Source of the DNA: Oscillospiraceae bacterium
GTDB lineage: Bacteria > Bacillota > Clostridia > Oscillospirales > Oscillospiraceae
Reading direction: 5' to 3'
Assembly: GCA_902795045.1 (NCBI GenBank)
Contig: CADBJU010000027.1
Coordinates: 1-44,753, forward strand
Length of the DNA stretch: 44,753 bases
Part shown: positions 1 to 8,045 of the stretch, in pieces
Layout: every line of letters starts with the position of its first letter
Position numbering within the stretch: the stretch's first letter is position 1
The notes under the pieces: model-generated
The model's input: only the letters and a program-made list of their open reading frames with translations
What the model was told of the DNA's origin: nothing
Databases searched by the model: none
Program-made: the position numbers and the translations under genes

Positions 1-209
1 AGGCGGCACGGAATCTCCGCAGCCGCGCCATTGGCGGGCCGTCGCGCAGCAGGCCCAGGAATGGCAATGCGGCAAGGCGTTCAACGGATTGCCACACCAG
101 TGACATCGGTCACACGAGGTAAGGAATGTCGCACGCTTCCCGCGCGTCAGAATGTTCGCAATGACAGGCTATAAGCTGGTACTTGCTGACTAAACCCGAT
201 ACCCATATT
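1..209. repeat. Intergenic region with fragments of dispersed repeats
   Basis: No gene is visible here. Bases about 10-83 match 7489-7561 with a few substitutions; the shared run includes CTCCGCAGCCGCGCCATTGG. Bases about 88-116 match part of the palindromic repeat at 24275-24303, with the shared core CCACACCAGTGACATCGGTC. These are non-coding dispersed repeats of the kind that litter gut clostridial genomes. Their lying directly downstream of a recombinase gene may be chance. Confidence 0.6.
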
Positions 210-854
<645 letters not shown>

Positions 855-897
855 TTATGTTTTATGTTAATTATTTTATGTCTACGATTAAAATCGT

Positions 898-935
898 AAA
901 AAAGGCGCAAGCCCATTTATTATTCTGGGCTTGCG
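898..935 (-). terminator. Rho-independent terminator of glyA
   Basis: A perfect 10-bp stem, CGCAAGCCCA (906-915) with TGGGCTTGCG (926-935), has a 10-base loop and is followed on the minus strand by a run of six T. It lies about 30 bases after the glyA stop codon. Confidence 0.9.
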
Positions 936-966
936 TGCATCCGGGTATATAAAGTATAAAATTATG

Positions 967-2211
967 TCAACCGATCTCCGGGTAGAGGGGGAACTGCTCG
1001 CACAGGGCGACGACCTGCTCCTTCACTTCGGGGACGGCGGCCTCGCCCTCGTCGATGAGGCGGGCGATCATGGCGCCGATTTGGCGAAGCTCCGGCTCCT
1101 TCATGCCGCGGGTGGTGACGGCGGGGCTTCCGAAGCGCATGCCGGAGGTCGCCTTCACACCCTGGGTGTCGAAGGGAATGGTGTTCTTGTTGGCGGTGAT
1201 GTTCGCCATATCGAGAAGCTCCTGCACCTCGGCCCCGGTCTTGCCGCGGCTCATGACATCGGCCAGCATCATATGGTTGTCCGTGCCGCCGGAGACCAGG
1301 CGCACGCCGCGCTTTTGCAGCTCGTCGGCCAGGGCCGCGGCGTTGAGGACGATCTGGTGCTGATAGGCCTTGAACTCGTCGCTCAGGTCCTCCTTGAAGC
1401 AGACGGCCTTGGCGGCGATGATGTGCATGAGCGGGCCGCCCTGGGTGCCGGGGAAGACGGCGGAGTCGATCTTCTTTTTGAGCTCGTCGGTGCACAGGAT
1501 CAGTGCGCCGCGGGGGCCGCGCAGGGTCTTGTGCGTGGTGGTGGTGACCACATGGGCGTAGGGCACGGGGCTCGGGTGCTCCCCGGCGGCGACGAGGCCC
1601 GCGATGTGGGCCATGTCCACCATGAGGTATGCGCCCACGGAATCGGCGATCTCACGCATGCGCTTGAAATCGATGACGCGGGGATAGGCGCTGGCCCCGG
1701 CGATGATGAGCTTCGGCTTCTCCTCCTCCGCGCGGCGCTGGACCGTGTCGTAATTGATCATTTCGGTCTCGGGGTCAACGCCGTAGAAGGTGGCGTTAAA
1801 GTACTTGCCGGAGATGGACGCCTTGGATCCGTGGGTCAGGTGCCCGCCGTGGCTGAGATCCATGCCCATGATGGTGTCGCCCGGTTTCAACAAAGCGAGG
1901 TACACCGCGACATTGGCCTGGGAGCCGGAGTGGGGCTGGACGTTTGCGTGCTCGGCGCCGAAAAGCTTCTTGGCCCGCTCGATGGCGAGGCTCTCCACCT
2001 CGTCCACGAACTGACAGCCGCCGTAGTAGCGCGCGCCGGGCAGGCCCTCGGCGTATTTGTTGGTTAGATGGCTGCCCATGGCCTCCATCACGGCGGGCGA
2101 GACAAAGTTCTCCGAGGCGATCAGCTCGATATGATCACGCTGGCGGCCCAGCTCGCGCATCATGGCGCCGTAGACCTCCGGGTCCTGTGCTTTGATATGT
2201 TCGTAATGCAT
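967..2211 (-). CDS. glyA: Serine hydroxymethyltransferase
   Basis: PLP enzyme of the cytosol that converts serine and tetrahydrofolate to glycine and 5,10-methylene-THF, the main entry of one-carbon units. The 414 residues match the usual bacterial length. Visible signatures are the N-terminal [14 protein letters not shown], the PLP-site sequence [13 protein letters not shown], and [13 protein letters not shown] with the Schiff-base lysine at about residue 228. The start at 2211 is preceded by AGGAGG at ideal distance. It is a monocistronic unit with its own promoter (2247-2275) and terminator (898-935), divergent from the gene at 2352. The 5-formyl-THF cyclo-ligase at 34 kb acts in the same folate pool. 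Confidence 0.98.
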   Translation of the reverse strand: MHYEHIKAQDPEVYGAMMRELGRQRDHIELIASENFVSPAVMEAMGSHLTNKYAEGLPGARYYGGCQFVDEVESLAIERAKKLFGAEHANVQPHSGSQANVAVYLALLKPGDTIMGMDLSHGGHLTHGSKASISGKYFNATFYGVDPETEMINYDTVQRRAEEEKPKLIIAGASAYPRVIDFKRMREIADSVGAYLMVDMAHIAGLVAAGEHPSPVPYAHVVTTTTHKTLRGPRGALILCTDELKKKIDSAVFPGTQGGPLMHIIAAKAVCFKEDLSDEFKAYQHQIVLNAAALADELQKRGVRLVSGGTDNHMMLADVMSRGKTGAEVQELLDMANITANKNTIPFDTQGVKATSGMRFGSPAVTTRGMKEPELRQIGAMIARLIDEGEAAVPEVKEQVVALCEQFPLYPEIG

Positions 2212-2246
2212 GGAGTGTCCTCCTGTTTTCTTTCTATCCGCGAGGC

Positions 2247-2275
2247 ATTATACATGATTCCGCCGCGCTTGACAA
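2247..2275 (-). promoter_or_regulatory. Predicted sigma-A promoter of glyA
   Basis: Read on the minus strand: TTGTCA (2270-2275), a 17-base spacer and TATAAT (2247-2252). It lies about 35 bases upstream of the glyA start, back to back with the promoter of the divergent gene. Confidence 0.75.
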
Positions 2276-2280
2276 GACTC

Positions 2281-2309
2281 TTGCTTGTTTTCCCTGCGCA
2301 TGTTATGAT
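2281..2309 (+). promoter_or_regulatory. Predicted extended -10 promoter for the 2352 gene
   Basis: TTGCTT (2281-2286), a 17-base spacer and TATGAT (2304-2309) preceded by TGT, which gives an extended -10. The expected start of transcription is about 35 bases before the ATG at 2352. Confidence 0.6.
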
Positions 2310-2351
2310 ACTGTCATGATACCCAATCTTACATAACAGAGGTACAAGACG

Positions 2352-3428
2352 ATGAAAAAGATTGTGAAAGTGATCCTGGCGCCGCCGATCGCCGCCGTGT
2401 TTGCCACGGGCGGTCTTTTAGGCTGGCTGACCGCGACGGAGTATAAGCCCGCACCCGTCGAAACGGTTGCGGTGCAGAGCGTGGGCGAGAACGCCTCTCT
2501 CAAGACCGGCGAGGAATTCACGGTGCTCAGCTGGAACGTGGGCTACGGCGGGCTCGGCAAGGACTCGGACTTCTTCATGGACGGCGGCAAGAACACCAAA
2601 TCCGCCGACAAGCCCCAGGTGCAGACCTACCTGAACGGCATCTCCGACACGATCAGGGAGAACGGCGCCGATCTTGTGCTGCTGCAGGAGGTGGACGCGA
2701 ACTCCTCCCGCACCTACGGCATCGACGAGCGCGAGCAGCTTGGCAGCCCCACGGGCAGCAGCGCCTATGCCCTCAACTATTCCTGCCCCTTCGTGCCGAA
2801 TCCGAACACGCTGATCATCCACCCCCTGGGCAGGATCAACAGCGGCCTGTACACCGTGACGGACGGCATCCGCGTCGACAGCGCCGAGCGCATCTCTCTC
2901 CCCTGCCCCTTCTCCTGGCCGCTGAGGATCGCAAATCTCAAACGCTGCCTGCTGGTCAACCGCCTGCCCGTCGAAGGCATCGACAGGGAGCTCGTGCTGG
3001 TGAACCTCCACCTTGAAGCCTACGACGACGGCGAGGGCAAGATCGCCCAGACCAATCAGCTGCGCGACTATATCGAGGCCGAATACGCCAAGGGCAACTA
3101 TGTCATCGCGGGCGGCGACTTCAACCAGGTCTTCCCCGGGAGCCTCGAGGCCTATCCCAACACCCACGCCGAGAACTGGGAGCCGGGCGTGCTGGACGAA
3201 AAGCTCCTGCCCGAGGGCTGGACCCTGGCCTATGATCTGACCGTCCCCTCCTGCCGTCTGCTCAACCAGCCCTATGACCCCGCCGACACCGCGGGCACGC
3301 AGCACTACGTGATCGACGGCCTGATCCTCTCGCCGAACGTGAAGCTGGAGGAGGTCAAAACGGTGGACGCGGCCTTTGAAAACTCCGACCACAACCCGGT
3401 GCGCATCGTGGTGACGCTGGAGAAATAG
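2352..3428 (+). CDS. Membrane-anchored endonuclease/exonuclease/phosphatase family protein
   Basis: The 358 residues start with a charged N-terminus and one hydrophobic segment (about residues 5-28, VILAPPIAAVFATGGLLGWL), so the catalytic domain is expected outside the membrane. The fold is recognised from its ordered metal and catalytic motifs: TVLSWNVGYGG, LVLLQEVD, VNLHLEAYD, VIAGGDFNQ, HYVIDGLILS and the terminal SDHNPVRI. The family includes DNases, sphingomyelinases and inositol phosphatases, and the sequence does not decide the substrate. The gene has its own promoter and a shared terminator downstream (3489-3524). A weak AGAGGT ribosome site precedes the ATG. Confidence 0.88.
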   Translation: MKKIVKVILAPPIAAVFATGGLLGWLTATEYKPAPVETVAVQSVGENASLKTGEEFTVLSWNVGYGGLGKDSDFFMDGGKNTKSADKPQVQTYLNGISDTIRENGADLVLLQEVDANSSRTYGIDEREQLGSPTGSSAYALNYSCPFVPNPNTLIIHPLGRINSGLYTVTDGIRVDSAERISLPCPFSWPLRIANLKRCLLVNRLPVEGIDRELVLVNLHLEAYDDGEGKIAQTNQLRDYIEAEYAKGNYVIAGGDFNQVFPGSLEAYPNTHAENWEPGVLDEKLLPEGWTLAYDLTVPSCRLLNQPYDPADTAGTQHYVIDGLILSPNVKLEEVKTVDAAFENSDHNPVRIVVTLEK

Positions 3429-3478
3429 TTGTCATAAATTAGTTTTCATATTTTGGTAAACATAATATCTTGCTCTGT

Positions 3479-3525
3479 AAAAAAACAGCGGGGGTGTGAA
3501 ATCTGCATTCACACCCCCGTCCTTT
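3479..3525. terminator. Bidirectional terminator
   Basis: A 12-bp perfect stem pairs 3489-3500 (CGGGGGTGTGAA) with 3508-3519. T-rich sequence follows on the plus strand (3520-3526) and an A-run precedes it (3479-3485), so it can serve both the plus-strand gene ending at 3428 and the minus-strand gene ending at 3534. Confidence 0.85.
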
Positions 3526-3533
3526 TCCTGTGA

Positions 3534-3785
3534 TCAGGCGAAATCCTGGCTGTAGGCGAGGACCGCGCCGGACTCGGCATCGACGACGAACGAGTACGCC
3601 ATCCCGCCCTTGTAGAACTTGATGTCGTAGGTCTGGCCGTTAAGCTCGGCCCTTTTCAGAAAGTCGATATCGCCTCTCGACAGCGCCACATAGCCCAGCG
3701 CGCTGTCCACCGCCTCATCCTGCGAAATCGTGCCGCCGGAGACCAATTCCAGCTCGTTGTCATTCAGCTTGCTCATATTCTTCAT
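3534..3785 (-). CDS. Small PepSY-domain protein with a double-glycine (bacteriocin-type) leader
   Basis: An 83-residue product. The first 18 residues, MKNMSKLNDNELELVSGG, look like the leader of class II bacteriocins and ComC-type pheromones: an N-terminal LxxNELExVSGG motif ending in Gly-Gly, the cleavage and export signal for peptidase-containing ABC transporters. The remaining 65 residues match a PepSY domain (SQDEAVDSALGYV near the start, then YSFVVDAESGAVLAY), normally a periplasmic or extracytoplasmic protease-inhibitory or sensing module. The frame is open upstream to 3857, but the start at 3785 has GAGGAG six bases before it and removes a sequence unlike a protein N-terminus. There is no Sec signal peptide. 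No PCAT/C39 transporter gene is in the window, so the exporter would be elsewhere. The promoter is shared in design with the TlpA gene next to it. Confidence 0.8.
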   Translation of the reverse strand: MKNMSKLNDNELELVSGGTISQDEAVDSALGYVALSRGDIDFLKRAELNGQTYDIKFYKGGMAYSFVVDAESGAVLAYSQDFA

Positions 3786-3831
3786 CTTCGACTCCTCTGC
3801 TTTGCGATCTGTATTTTCAATCTGTGAGCTG

Positions 3832-3865
3832 ATTGTACCACGCAAACCATCACACATCTGTCACA
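3832..3865 (-). promoter_or_regulatory. Promoter with tandem TGTGA boxes (PepSY gene)
   Basis: On the minus strand: TGTGAC (3860-3865), 5 bases, TGTGAT (3849-3854), 11 bases, then a -10 TACAAT (3832-3837). No -35 hexamer is recognisable, so the boxes occupy its place. The predicted leader is about 40 bases. The same spacing occurs upstream of the gene at 4878. Confidence 0.6.
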
Positions 3866-3915
3866 TTCTGGATACAGTATAGCACATCGCCGCTGCCGCC
3901 GTCAACCGCGCTCTC

Positions 3916-4878
3916 TCACACTCTGGAGGCGAGGGGCTGGTACTTGGCCTTGCTCACGCCGAGGACGAAGCGGGTAATCTCCTTGAGGCCGGGGAGCATC
4001 AGCAGCACGCCGACCAGCTTGCTCTGGCCGAAGGCTTTGGCCAGCTTGAAGCTCTGGGGGATGCCGAGGATGACGCTTGCGGCCATGAGGACGTTGTGGA
4101 CGATGGGGCCGAGGCCGAGGTTGTTCGTGAACAGCGCCAGCAGGAGGCACAGGTCCGCGGCGACACCGAACCAGCCGTTCCAGCAGATGCCGTACTCCTC
4201 ATAGCTGCTGAGGATCGGGATGAGGCTGTGCCAGCCGGGTCTGCCGGCCTTTTTCAGCAGGCACCATCTGCCGATGACGAGCAGCACTCCGCCCAGTACC
4301 AGGGCCAGCAGGATATAGGGCAGGATGTTCACGGCCTGCTCGGTCTTGAGGGGCTTGCCGTCGTAATCGGCGGCGAGGAAGGTCTTGACCTTGCCCTCGA
4401 ACTCCTCCGCGCTCGGGAAGGAGCCGACCTTGATGAAGCCGACATTGCCGCTCTTGTCAATGAAGAAGGTGGTGGGATAGCCGGGGACATTGAGGTAGCT
4501 CAGATCCTCGCCCGCAAGGCCCATCGGGAAGCTGAGATTGTGGCTGGCTTTGTAGTCAGAGATGATCTCCATGGTGTCGTCCTCATAGCCGGAAACCGCG
4601 ACGATCTCCATGCGGTCCTTGTTGGCCTGGTAAATCTTCTCCATCTCGGGGAACTCGTTCTCGCAGGGGCCGCACCAGCTGGCGAAGATGTTGAGCACGA
4701 CCAGGTCCTTCTCCTTGAGAAGCTCGGAGAGGGTCGCGGTAGTGCCGTCGGTGAGGGAGACGGTGAAGTCGGCCATGTGCTGGCCGGGCTCGACCCCGAT
4801 GCCGGAGTCTGCGAATGCGGCGGCGCTCAGGGACGCGAGCAGCAGGACCGCCATGACCATGCAAATCAGTTTTTTCAT
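3916..4878 (-). CDS. TlpA/ResA-like thioredoxin fused to a membrane DUF5684-like domain
   Basis: A 320-residue exported membrane protein. Residues 1-23 are a Sec signal peptide (ends AAAFADS). Residues about 30-170 are a TlpA-type thioredoxin domain with the redox motif FASWCGPCENEFPEM (Cys 69 and 72) and the cis-proline VPGYPTTFFID. A transmembrane segment at about 186-206 leads into a C-terminal region with KKAGRPGWHSLIPILSSYEEYGICWNGWFG and further hydrophobic stretches, which resembles DUF5684. Extracytoplasmic disulfide reduction or formation is inferred. It sits directly downstream of the sortase-pilus operon but has its own regulated promoter (4918-4951), so it is not simply the last operon gene. 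The fusion to DUF5684 is the unusual part. Confidence 0.85.
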   Translation of the reverse strand: MKKLICMVMAVLLLASLSAAAFADSGIGVEPGQHMADFTVSLTDGTTATLSELLKEKDLVVLNIFASWCGPCENEFPEMEKIYQANKDRMEIVAVSGYEDDTMEIISDYKASHNLSFPMGLAGEDLSYLNVPGYPTTFFIDKSGNVGFIKVGSFPSAEEFEGKVKTFLAADYDGKPLKTEQAVNILPYILLALVLGGVLLVIGRWCLLKKAGRPGWHSLIPILSSYEEYGICWNGWFGVAADLCLLLALFTNNLGLGPIVHNVLMAASVILGIPQSFKLAKAFGQSKLVGVLLMLPGLKEITRFVLGVSKAKYQPLASRV

Positions 4879-4917
4879 TATGATTCATTCCCTTCGGTTT
4901 TTATTCTTGATAGCTGT

Positions 4918-4951
4918 ATGATACCACCCATAACATCACACTCGTGTCACA
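4918..4951 (-). promoter_or_regulatory. Promoter with tandem TGTGA boxes (TlpA gene)
   Basis: On the minus strand: TGTGAC (4946-4951), 5 bases, TGTGAT (4935-4940), 11 bases, then a -10 TATCAT (4918-4923), with no clear -35. The expected start is about 35 bases before the ATG at 4878. All spacings equal those at 3832-3865, and the bases between box and -10 are also similar. Confidence 0.6.
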
Positions 4952-4960
4952 CAGTATAAC

Positions 4961-5003
4961 AAAACCTCCCGCAAAAATCCAGTGGATTTGCAGGAGGTTT
5001 TAT
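4961..5003 (-). terminator. Terminator of the sortase-pilus operon
   Basis: AAAACCTCC on one arm (4961-4969) pairs with GGAGGTTTT on the other (4993-5001), and inner GCAAA/TTTGC pairs extend the stem. It lies about 10 bases after the stop codon of the last sortase gene. Confidence 0.85.
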
Positions 5004-5013
5004 GCTGTTATAT

Positions 5014-5670
5014 TCACCCGTCCGCGCGGATGCAGCGGACGGCGCAGCGGGTCTGGCCGCCGGTGTTGCAGGTGAAGAGCGTGAGGTCCCACTTCTCCGC
5101 CTTGTCGCTCTGGTTGTCGATCATGTACTGCACATCCGTGGGGCGCACGGTCTCGCGGTTGGAGACGATGTAGCGGTAGACGACGCCCTCAACGTTGGTA
5201 AACGTGACCTCGGCGCCGATCTCGATGAACTTGATGGGGCTGAAATGGCTGGGGAAATTGTGGCCGCAGATGACCAGATCGTCCGTGTAATAGCTGCCTT
5301 TGTAAACACAGGGGCTGTACTTGAGGCGGTCCATGTCCCAGTCGTCCATGACGGGCAGCTCCAGCTCGAGCGACGGGATCGTGAGCGTGCCGATATAATT
5401 CCAGCCGTCGATCTCCTTTGTGGGCATGTCAGGAATGACAGGCTCGACATACTCCTCCATGCCGCCCTCAGTGGGCGGGATCGTGGGCTCGGGCAGGCGG
5501 AGCTCGGGGCGGGTCTCGATGATGCGGGCCAGGGCGTATTGGCTTGCCTCGGCGGCGCGGTTATTCTCCCGCATGTTATGAAGCACGAGGCCCAGCGCCC
5601 CGCCGAGCATCGCAAGGCCCAGCAGGATCAGCAGCGCCGACAGGGCGCGTCTGCCCTTTCGCGTCTCCAT
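5014..5670 (-). CDS. Sortase (second, non-class-C type)
   Basis: Membrane transpeptidase of 218 residues. One N-terminal hydrophobic segment (about 9-30) is followed by a linker rich in Pro and Glu (58-88) and the sortase beta-barrel. Catalytic residues are visible as His 137 in VICGHN, Cys 201 in TLFTCN and Arg 208 in QTRCAV. It lacks the C-terminal membrane helix of the class C enzyme encoded upstream. It is the last gene of the pilus operon, 3 bases after the LPQTG protein gene. A division of labour is likely, with the class C enzyme polymerising and this one anchoring to the wall or handling the LPQTG substrate; that is inference. The exact class is uncertain. Confidence 0.9.
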   Translation of the reverse strand: METRKGRRALSALLILLGLAMLGGALGLVLHNMRENNRAAEASQYALARIIETRPELRLPEPTIPPTEGGMEEYVEPVIPDMPTKEIDGWNYIGTLTIPSLELELPVMDDWDMDRLKYSPCVYKGSYYTDDLVICGHNFPSHFSPIKFIEIGAEVTFTNVEGVVYRYIVSNRETVRPTDVQYMIDNQSDKAEKWDLTLFTCNTGGQTRCAVRCIRADG

Positions 5671-5673
5671 GGC

Positions 5674-6429
5674 TCAGTCCCCCCGGCGGCGCAGGAGCAG
5701 GCCCGAGATCACCAGCACCACGCCGAGCGCGGCCAGCACCGGCACCGGCCACCAGAGCTGGCCCGTCTGCGGGAGGTAGACGTAGCTCTTGCCGGGCGTG
5801 TAGGTGACGATGGGATAATGGGGCGTGTAAGTGGGCCACGGGGTATGGGTGGGTGTCGGGGTGTGGGACGGGGTGACGGAGGGCGGTGGCGTGGTGATGC
5901 CGCTCTTGGGTGCGGCGCTCACCGCATAAATCTCTGCGCCGGTCTTCGGGTCGCGCTGCGGCACCGAGAGAAGGAAGGGCGTCAGCTTCTTGCCGTCCTT
6001 GGAGGCGGTCGTCTGGTAAAGCAGGTACAGTCCTACGCTCAGGTCCTTGAACGCGGCTTTGCCGCCGTTGATGGAGGCTGTGCGGGGGCTGAGCTTTTTC
6101 GTGTCGGCCTCCTTGACGAGGATCGCCGAGAGCGTGGGGTTCTGCTTGTCCAGCTCGCTTTCGCTCATGCCGGGGATTCTTTTGGCGGTATCGGAGTCGG
6201 GGAAATCGCCCTTGCTCACATCATAGATGTAGTTTGCGTCCTCTTGCTTGACGCCCGCCACCTTGTACAGCGCGACGGTGCCGCCTTCCATGCCCTTCAG
6301 GTCGAGGGTGATGGAGCAGTCTTTCTTGTCGAGGTCGGGCGCGGCCAGGGCGGGCGGCAGGGCTGACGCCACGGTCAGCAGCGCAAGCGTCAGGGCCAGA
6401 GCCAGGCGGATAAATCTTCTTTTCCTCAT
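5674..6429 (-). CDS. LPQTG-anchored minor pilin or surface protein
   Basis: A 251-residue cell-wall protein. An N-terminal Sec signal peptide (about 1-29, ends ALAAP) precedes a SpaA-like pilin domain (SITLDLKGMEGGTVALYKVAG... and GLYLLYQTTASKDGKKLTPF). A Thr/Pro-rich stalk of repeated TPTHTPWPTYTP type then leads to the sorting signal LPQTG, a hydrophobic helix and RRRGD. Its start overlaps the end of the class C sortase gene by 4 bases (ATGA), so translation is coupled. By position it resembles the wall-proximal or minor subunits of class C pili. Its sorting motif differs from the LPSTG of the two other anchored proteins of the operon. Confidence 0.88.
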   Translation of the reverse strand: MRKRRFIRLALALTLALLTVASALPPALAAPDLDKKDCSITLDLKGMEGGTVALYKVAGVKQEDANYIYDVSKGDFPDSDTAKRIPGMSESELDKQNPTLSAILVKEADTKKLSPRTASINGGKAAFKDLSVGLYLLYQTTASKDGKKLTPFLLSVPQRDPKTGAEIYAVSAAPKSGITTPPPSVTPSHTPTPTHTPWPTYTPHYPIVTYTPGKSYVYLPQTGQLWWPVPVLAALGVVLVISGLLLRRRGD

Positions 6430-7367
6430 GATTGGGAATCTCCTTTGTCACCGGGCTTTTTGCGTGCCCGGGAGTCGTCGGTTTGTCTGCGTATTTCGAT
6501 GCGGCGGTTGAGGGCATCCGCGGCGGAGCGGCTGAGGCGGAGGTAATCCACGCGCCGTCCGGCGTCCGCCATGGACCAGATGAACAGCAGCACCAGGATC
6601 GGCACGCCGATCACAAGCGCCAGATACACCGGTTCGATGAGCACACCCTCGGCCAGGACGATGACCTTGCCCTGCGCGTTCTCCACGCGGTGGCCGCGCA
6701 CCAGCAGGCGGTGGGAGTTGATGCCGTAGGGGGTGCAGGTGACGAGGGTGAAGTAGTCCTTCTCCGGGTCGATCTTGAGCTCGGACACCTCAGAGGGGAG
6801 CACGATGCGGATCTGGTCGACCTCGTAGGTGACCGTGCGGTCGAGGACGGTGACAGTCCAGTTGTCGCCGGGGGCCAGCTTGTCAAGGTCGGTAAAGAGC
6901 CGGGCGCTTGGCAGGCCGCGGTGGCCGGAGACGGAGCAGTGGGTCCCGGTGCCGCCGACGGGGAGGCTCGTCCCCGCGAGATGGCCGATGGCGATCTGCA
7001 GCACGGCCTCGTCGGTGCCGTGGTAGACGGGCAGGGTGACGTTGATTTTCGGGATGTCGATGTAGCCCATGATGCCGGAGCCGTTGACATCCAGCAGGGC
7101 GTTGTATTCCTTCTTTTCCTCCTCGCTCATGTTCCAGAGCACGCCGCTTTTGCAGAGCTTTTCGTTGTACTTTTCGGCGGCCTCGAAGACCTCCTTGTAG
7201 CGGTCGGGGTCGAGCTCGGCGACTGCCTGGGCGTAGCCCGCGACGGCGCGGCTCTGGTGGAAGCTGTTCCACCAGTCGGAGAAGGTGGGATAGACCAGCA
7301 GCCCCACCCCGACCAGCGCCATGAGCAGCACCAGCAGGGAGACGAAATTCTTTTTTAACCAGGTCAT
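6426..7367 (-). CDS. Class C sortase (pilin polymerase)
   Basis: The 313-residue enzyme joins pilin subunits by Thr-Lys isopeptide bonds. It has an N-terminal transmembrane helix (about 8-26) and class C hallmarks: GYIDIPKINVTLPVYHGT, GHLAGTSLPVGG, CSVSGHRGLPSARLFTDLD (His 149) and TLVTCTPYGINSHRLLVRGHR (Cys 211, Arg 220). A second hydrophobic helix near 243-265 anchors the C-terminus. The usual DPF/DPW lid motif is not obvious in the region before residue 95. It follows the major pilin gene, separated by a 678-base gap filled with repeats, and overlaps the LPQTG gene downstream. Confidence 0.95.
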   Translation of the reverse strand: MTWLKKNFVSLLVLLMALVGVGLLVYPTFSDWWNSFHQSRAVAGYAQAVAELDPDRYKEVFEAAEKYNEKLCKSGVLWNMSEEEKKEYNALLDVNGSGIMGYIDIPKINVTLPVYHGTDEAVLQIAIGHLAGTSLPVGGTGTHCSVSGHRGLPSARLFTDLDKLAPGDNWTVTVLDRTVTYEVDQIRIVLPSEVSELKIDPEKDYFTLVTCTPYGINSHRLLVRGHRVENAQGKVIVLAEGVLIEPVYLALVIGVPILVLLFIWSMADAGRRVDYLRLSRSAADALNRRIEIRRQTDDSRARKKPGDKGDSQS

Positions 7368-8045
7368 AGGGCTTTGTCCTTCGTTGGGAAAGTTTCCGGG
7401 ATCAGCAAAGCGCGCAGAGAAAGCTGTGCGTTTTGGTCATACCGGAGGGATTGCGTGCCGCCGCTGCCAGTGGCAGAAGAAGGCGGCGCGCAATCTCCGC
7501 AGCCGCGCCATTGGCAGGCCGTCGTGAAACAGGCCTGGGAATGGCAATGCGGCAAGGCGGGCAAAGGTGTCACGAAGTGACGGAGAGGGCTTCCCGGGTG
7601 CTGTGACAGCTCAAAGGGACGAACGACCCTCTCAGTCACGGCGCTTGCGGGGGACGCGCCGTGCCACCTCCCTCAAGGAGGGAGCCAAGACCCTCGCTGT
7701 CATTCTGAGCAAAGCGAAGAATCTTTTCTTTCCTCCTGTATCGGGGAAAGATCCTTCGCTTGCGCTCAGGATGACAAAACCGGGGATTTGCTCCCTGTTC
7801 CGGGATTTGCGAAAACGTGGGGGTCTCCCCCTTGGCTCCCCCTCTGGGGGAGCTGGCACCAGTGCGCACACTGGTGACTGAGAGGGCCGCTTTTGCGCCC
7901 TGTTCCGTGATTTGCTGAAACGTGAGGTTTTTCCCTGTAGGGGACGACCCCCGGGCGTCCCGTGTCGGTTATCGTACCATGGCACGGGACGCGGGATAGG
8001 CGTCGGCCCCTACGGGGTTAACCGGAATTATGCGTGAACGCGGGA
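7368..8045. repeat. 678-base gap filled with dispersed palindromic repeats
   Basis: No convincing gene is present; the open frames here read through repeats on both strands. Recognisable pieces are: 7489-7561, a copy of 10-83; about 7621-7691, a copy of about 10190-10249 with core ACGCGCCGTGCCACCTCCCT; 7699-7777, a hairpin-forming repeat also at 28629-28707; 7829-7885, a copy of about 10098-10150 with CACCAGTGCGCACACTGGTG; and 7938-8012, an imperfect inverted repeat whose arms are CGTCCCGTG and CACGGGACG. The gap splits the pilin gene from its sortase within one operon. Confidence 0.8.
7699..7777. repeat. Dispersed hairpin repeat, copy 1
   Basis: The imperfect palindrome starts with TCATTCTGAGCAAAGCGAAG and ends with CTTGCGCTCAGGATGACA. 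The second copy is at 28629-28707, and the arms pair with each other. Confidence 0.75.

Noticed and set aside
7632-7985. Open frames in the gap before the major pilin (minus strand) that read like PSQSPVCALVPAP and VILSASEG
   Set aside because: These are translations of dispersed palindromic repeats, a known annotation artefact; no ribosome site or domain supports them.
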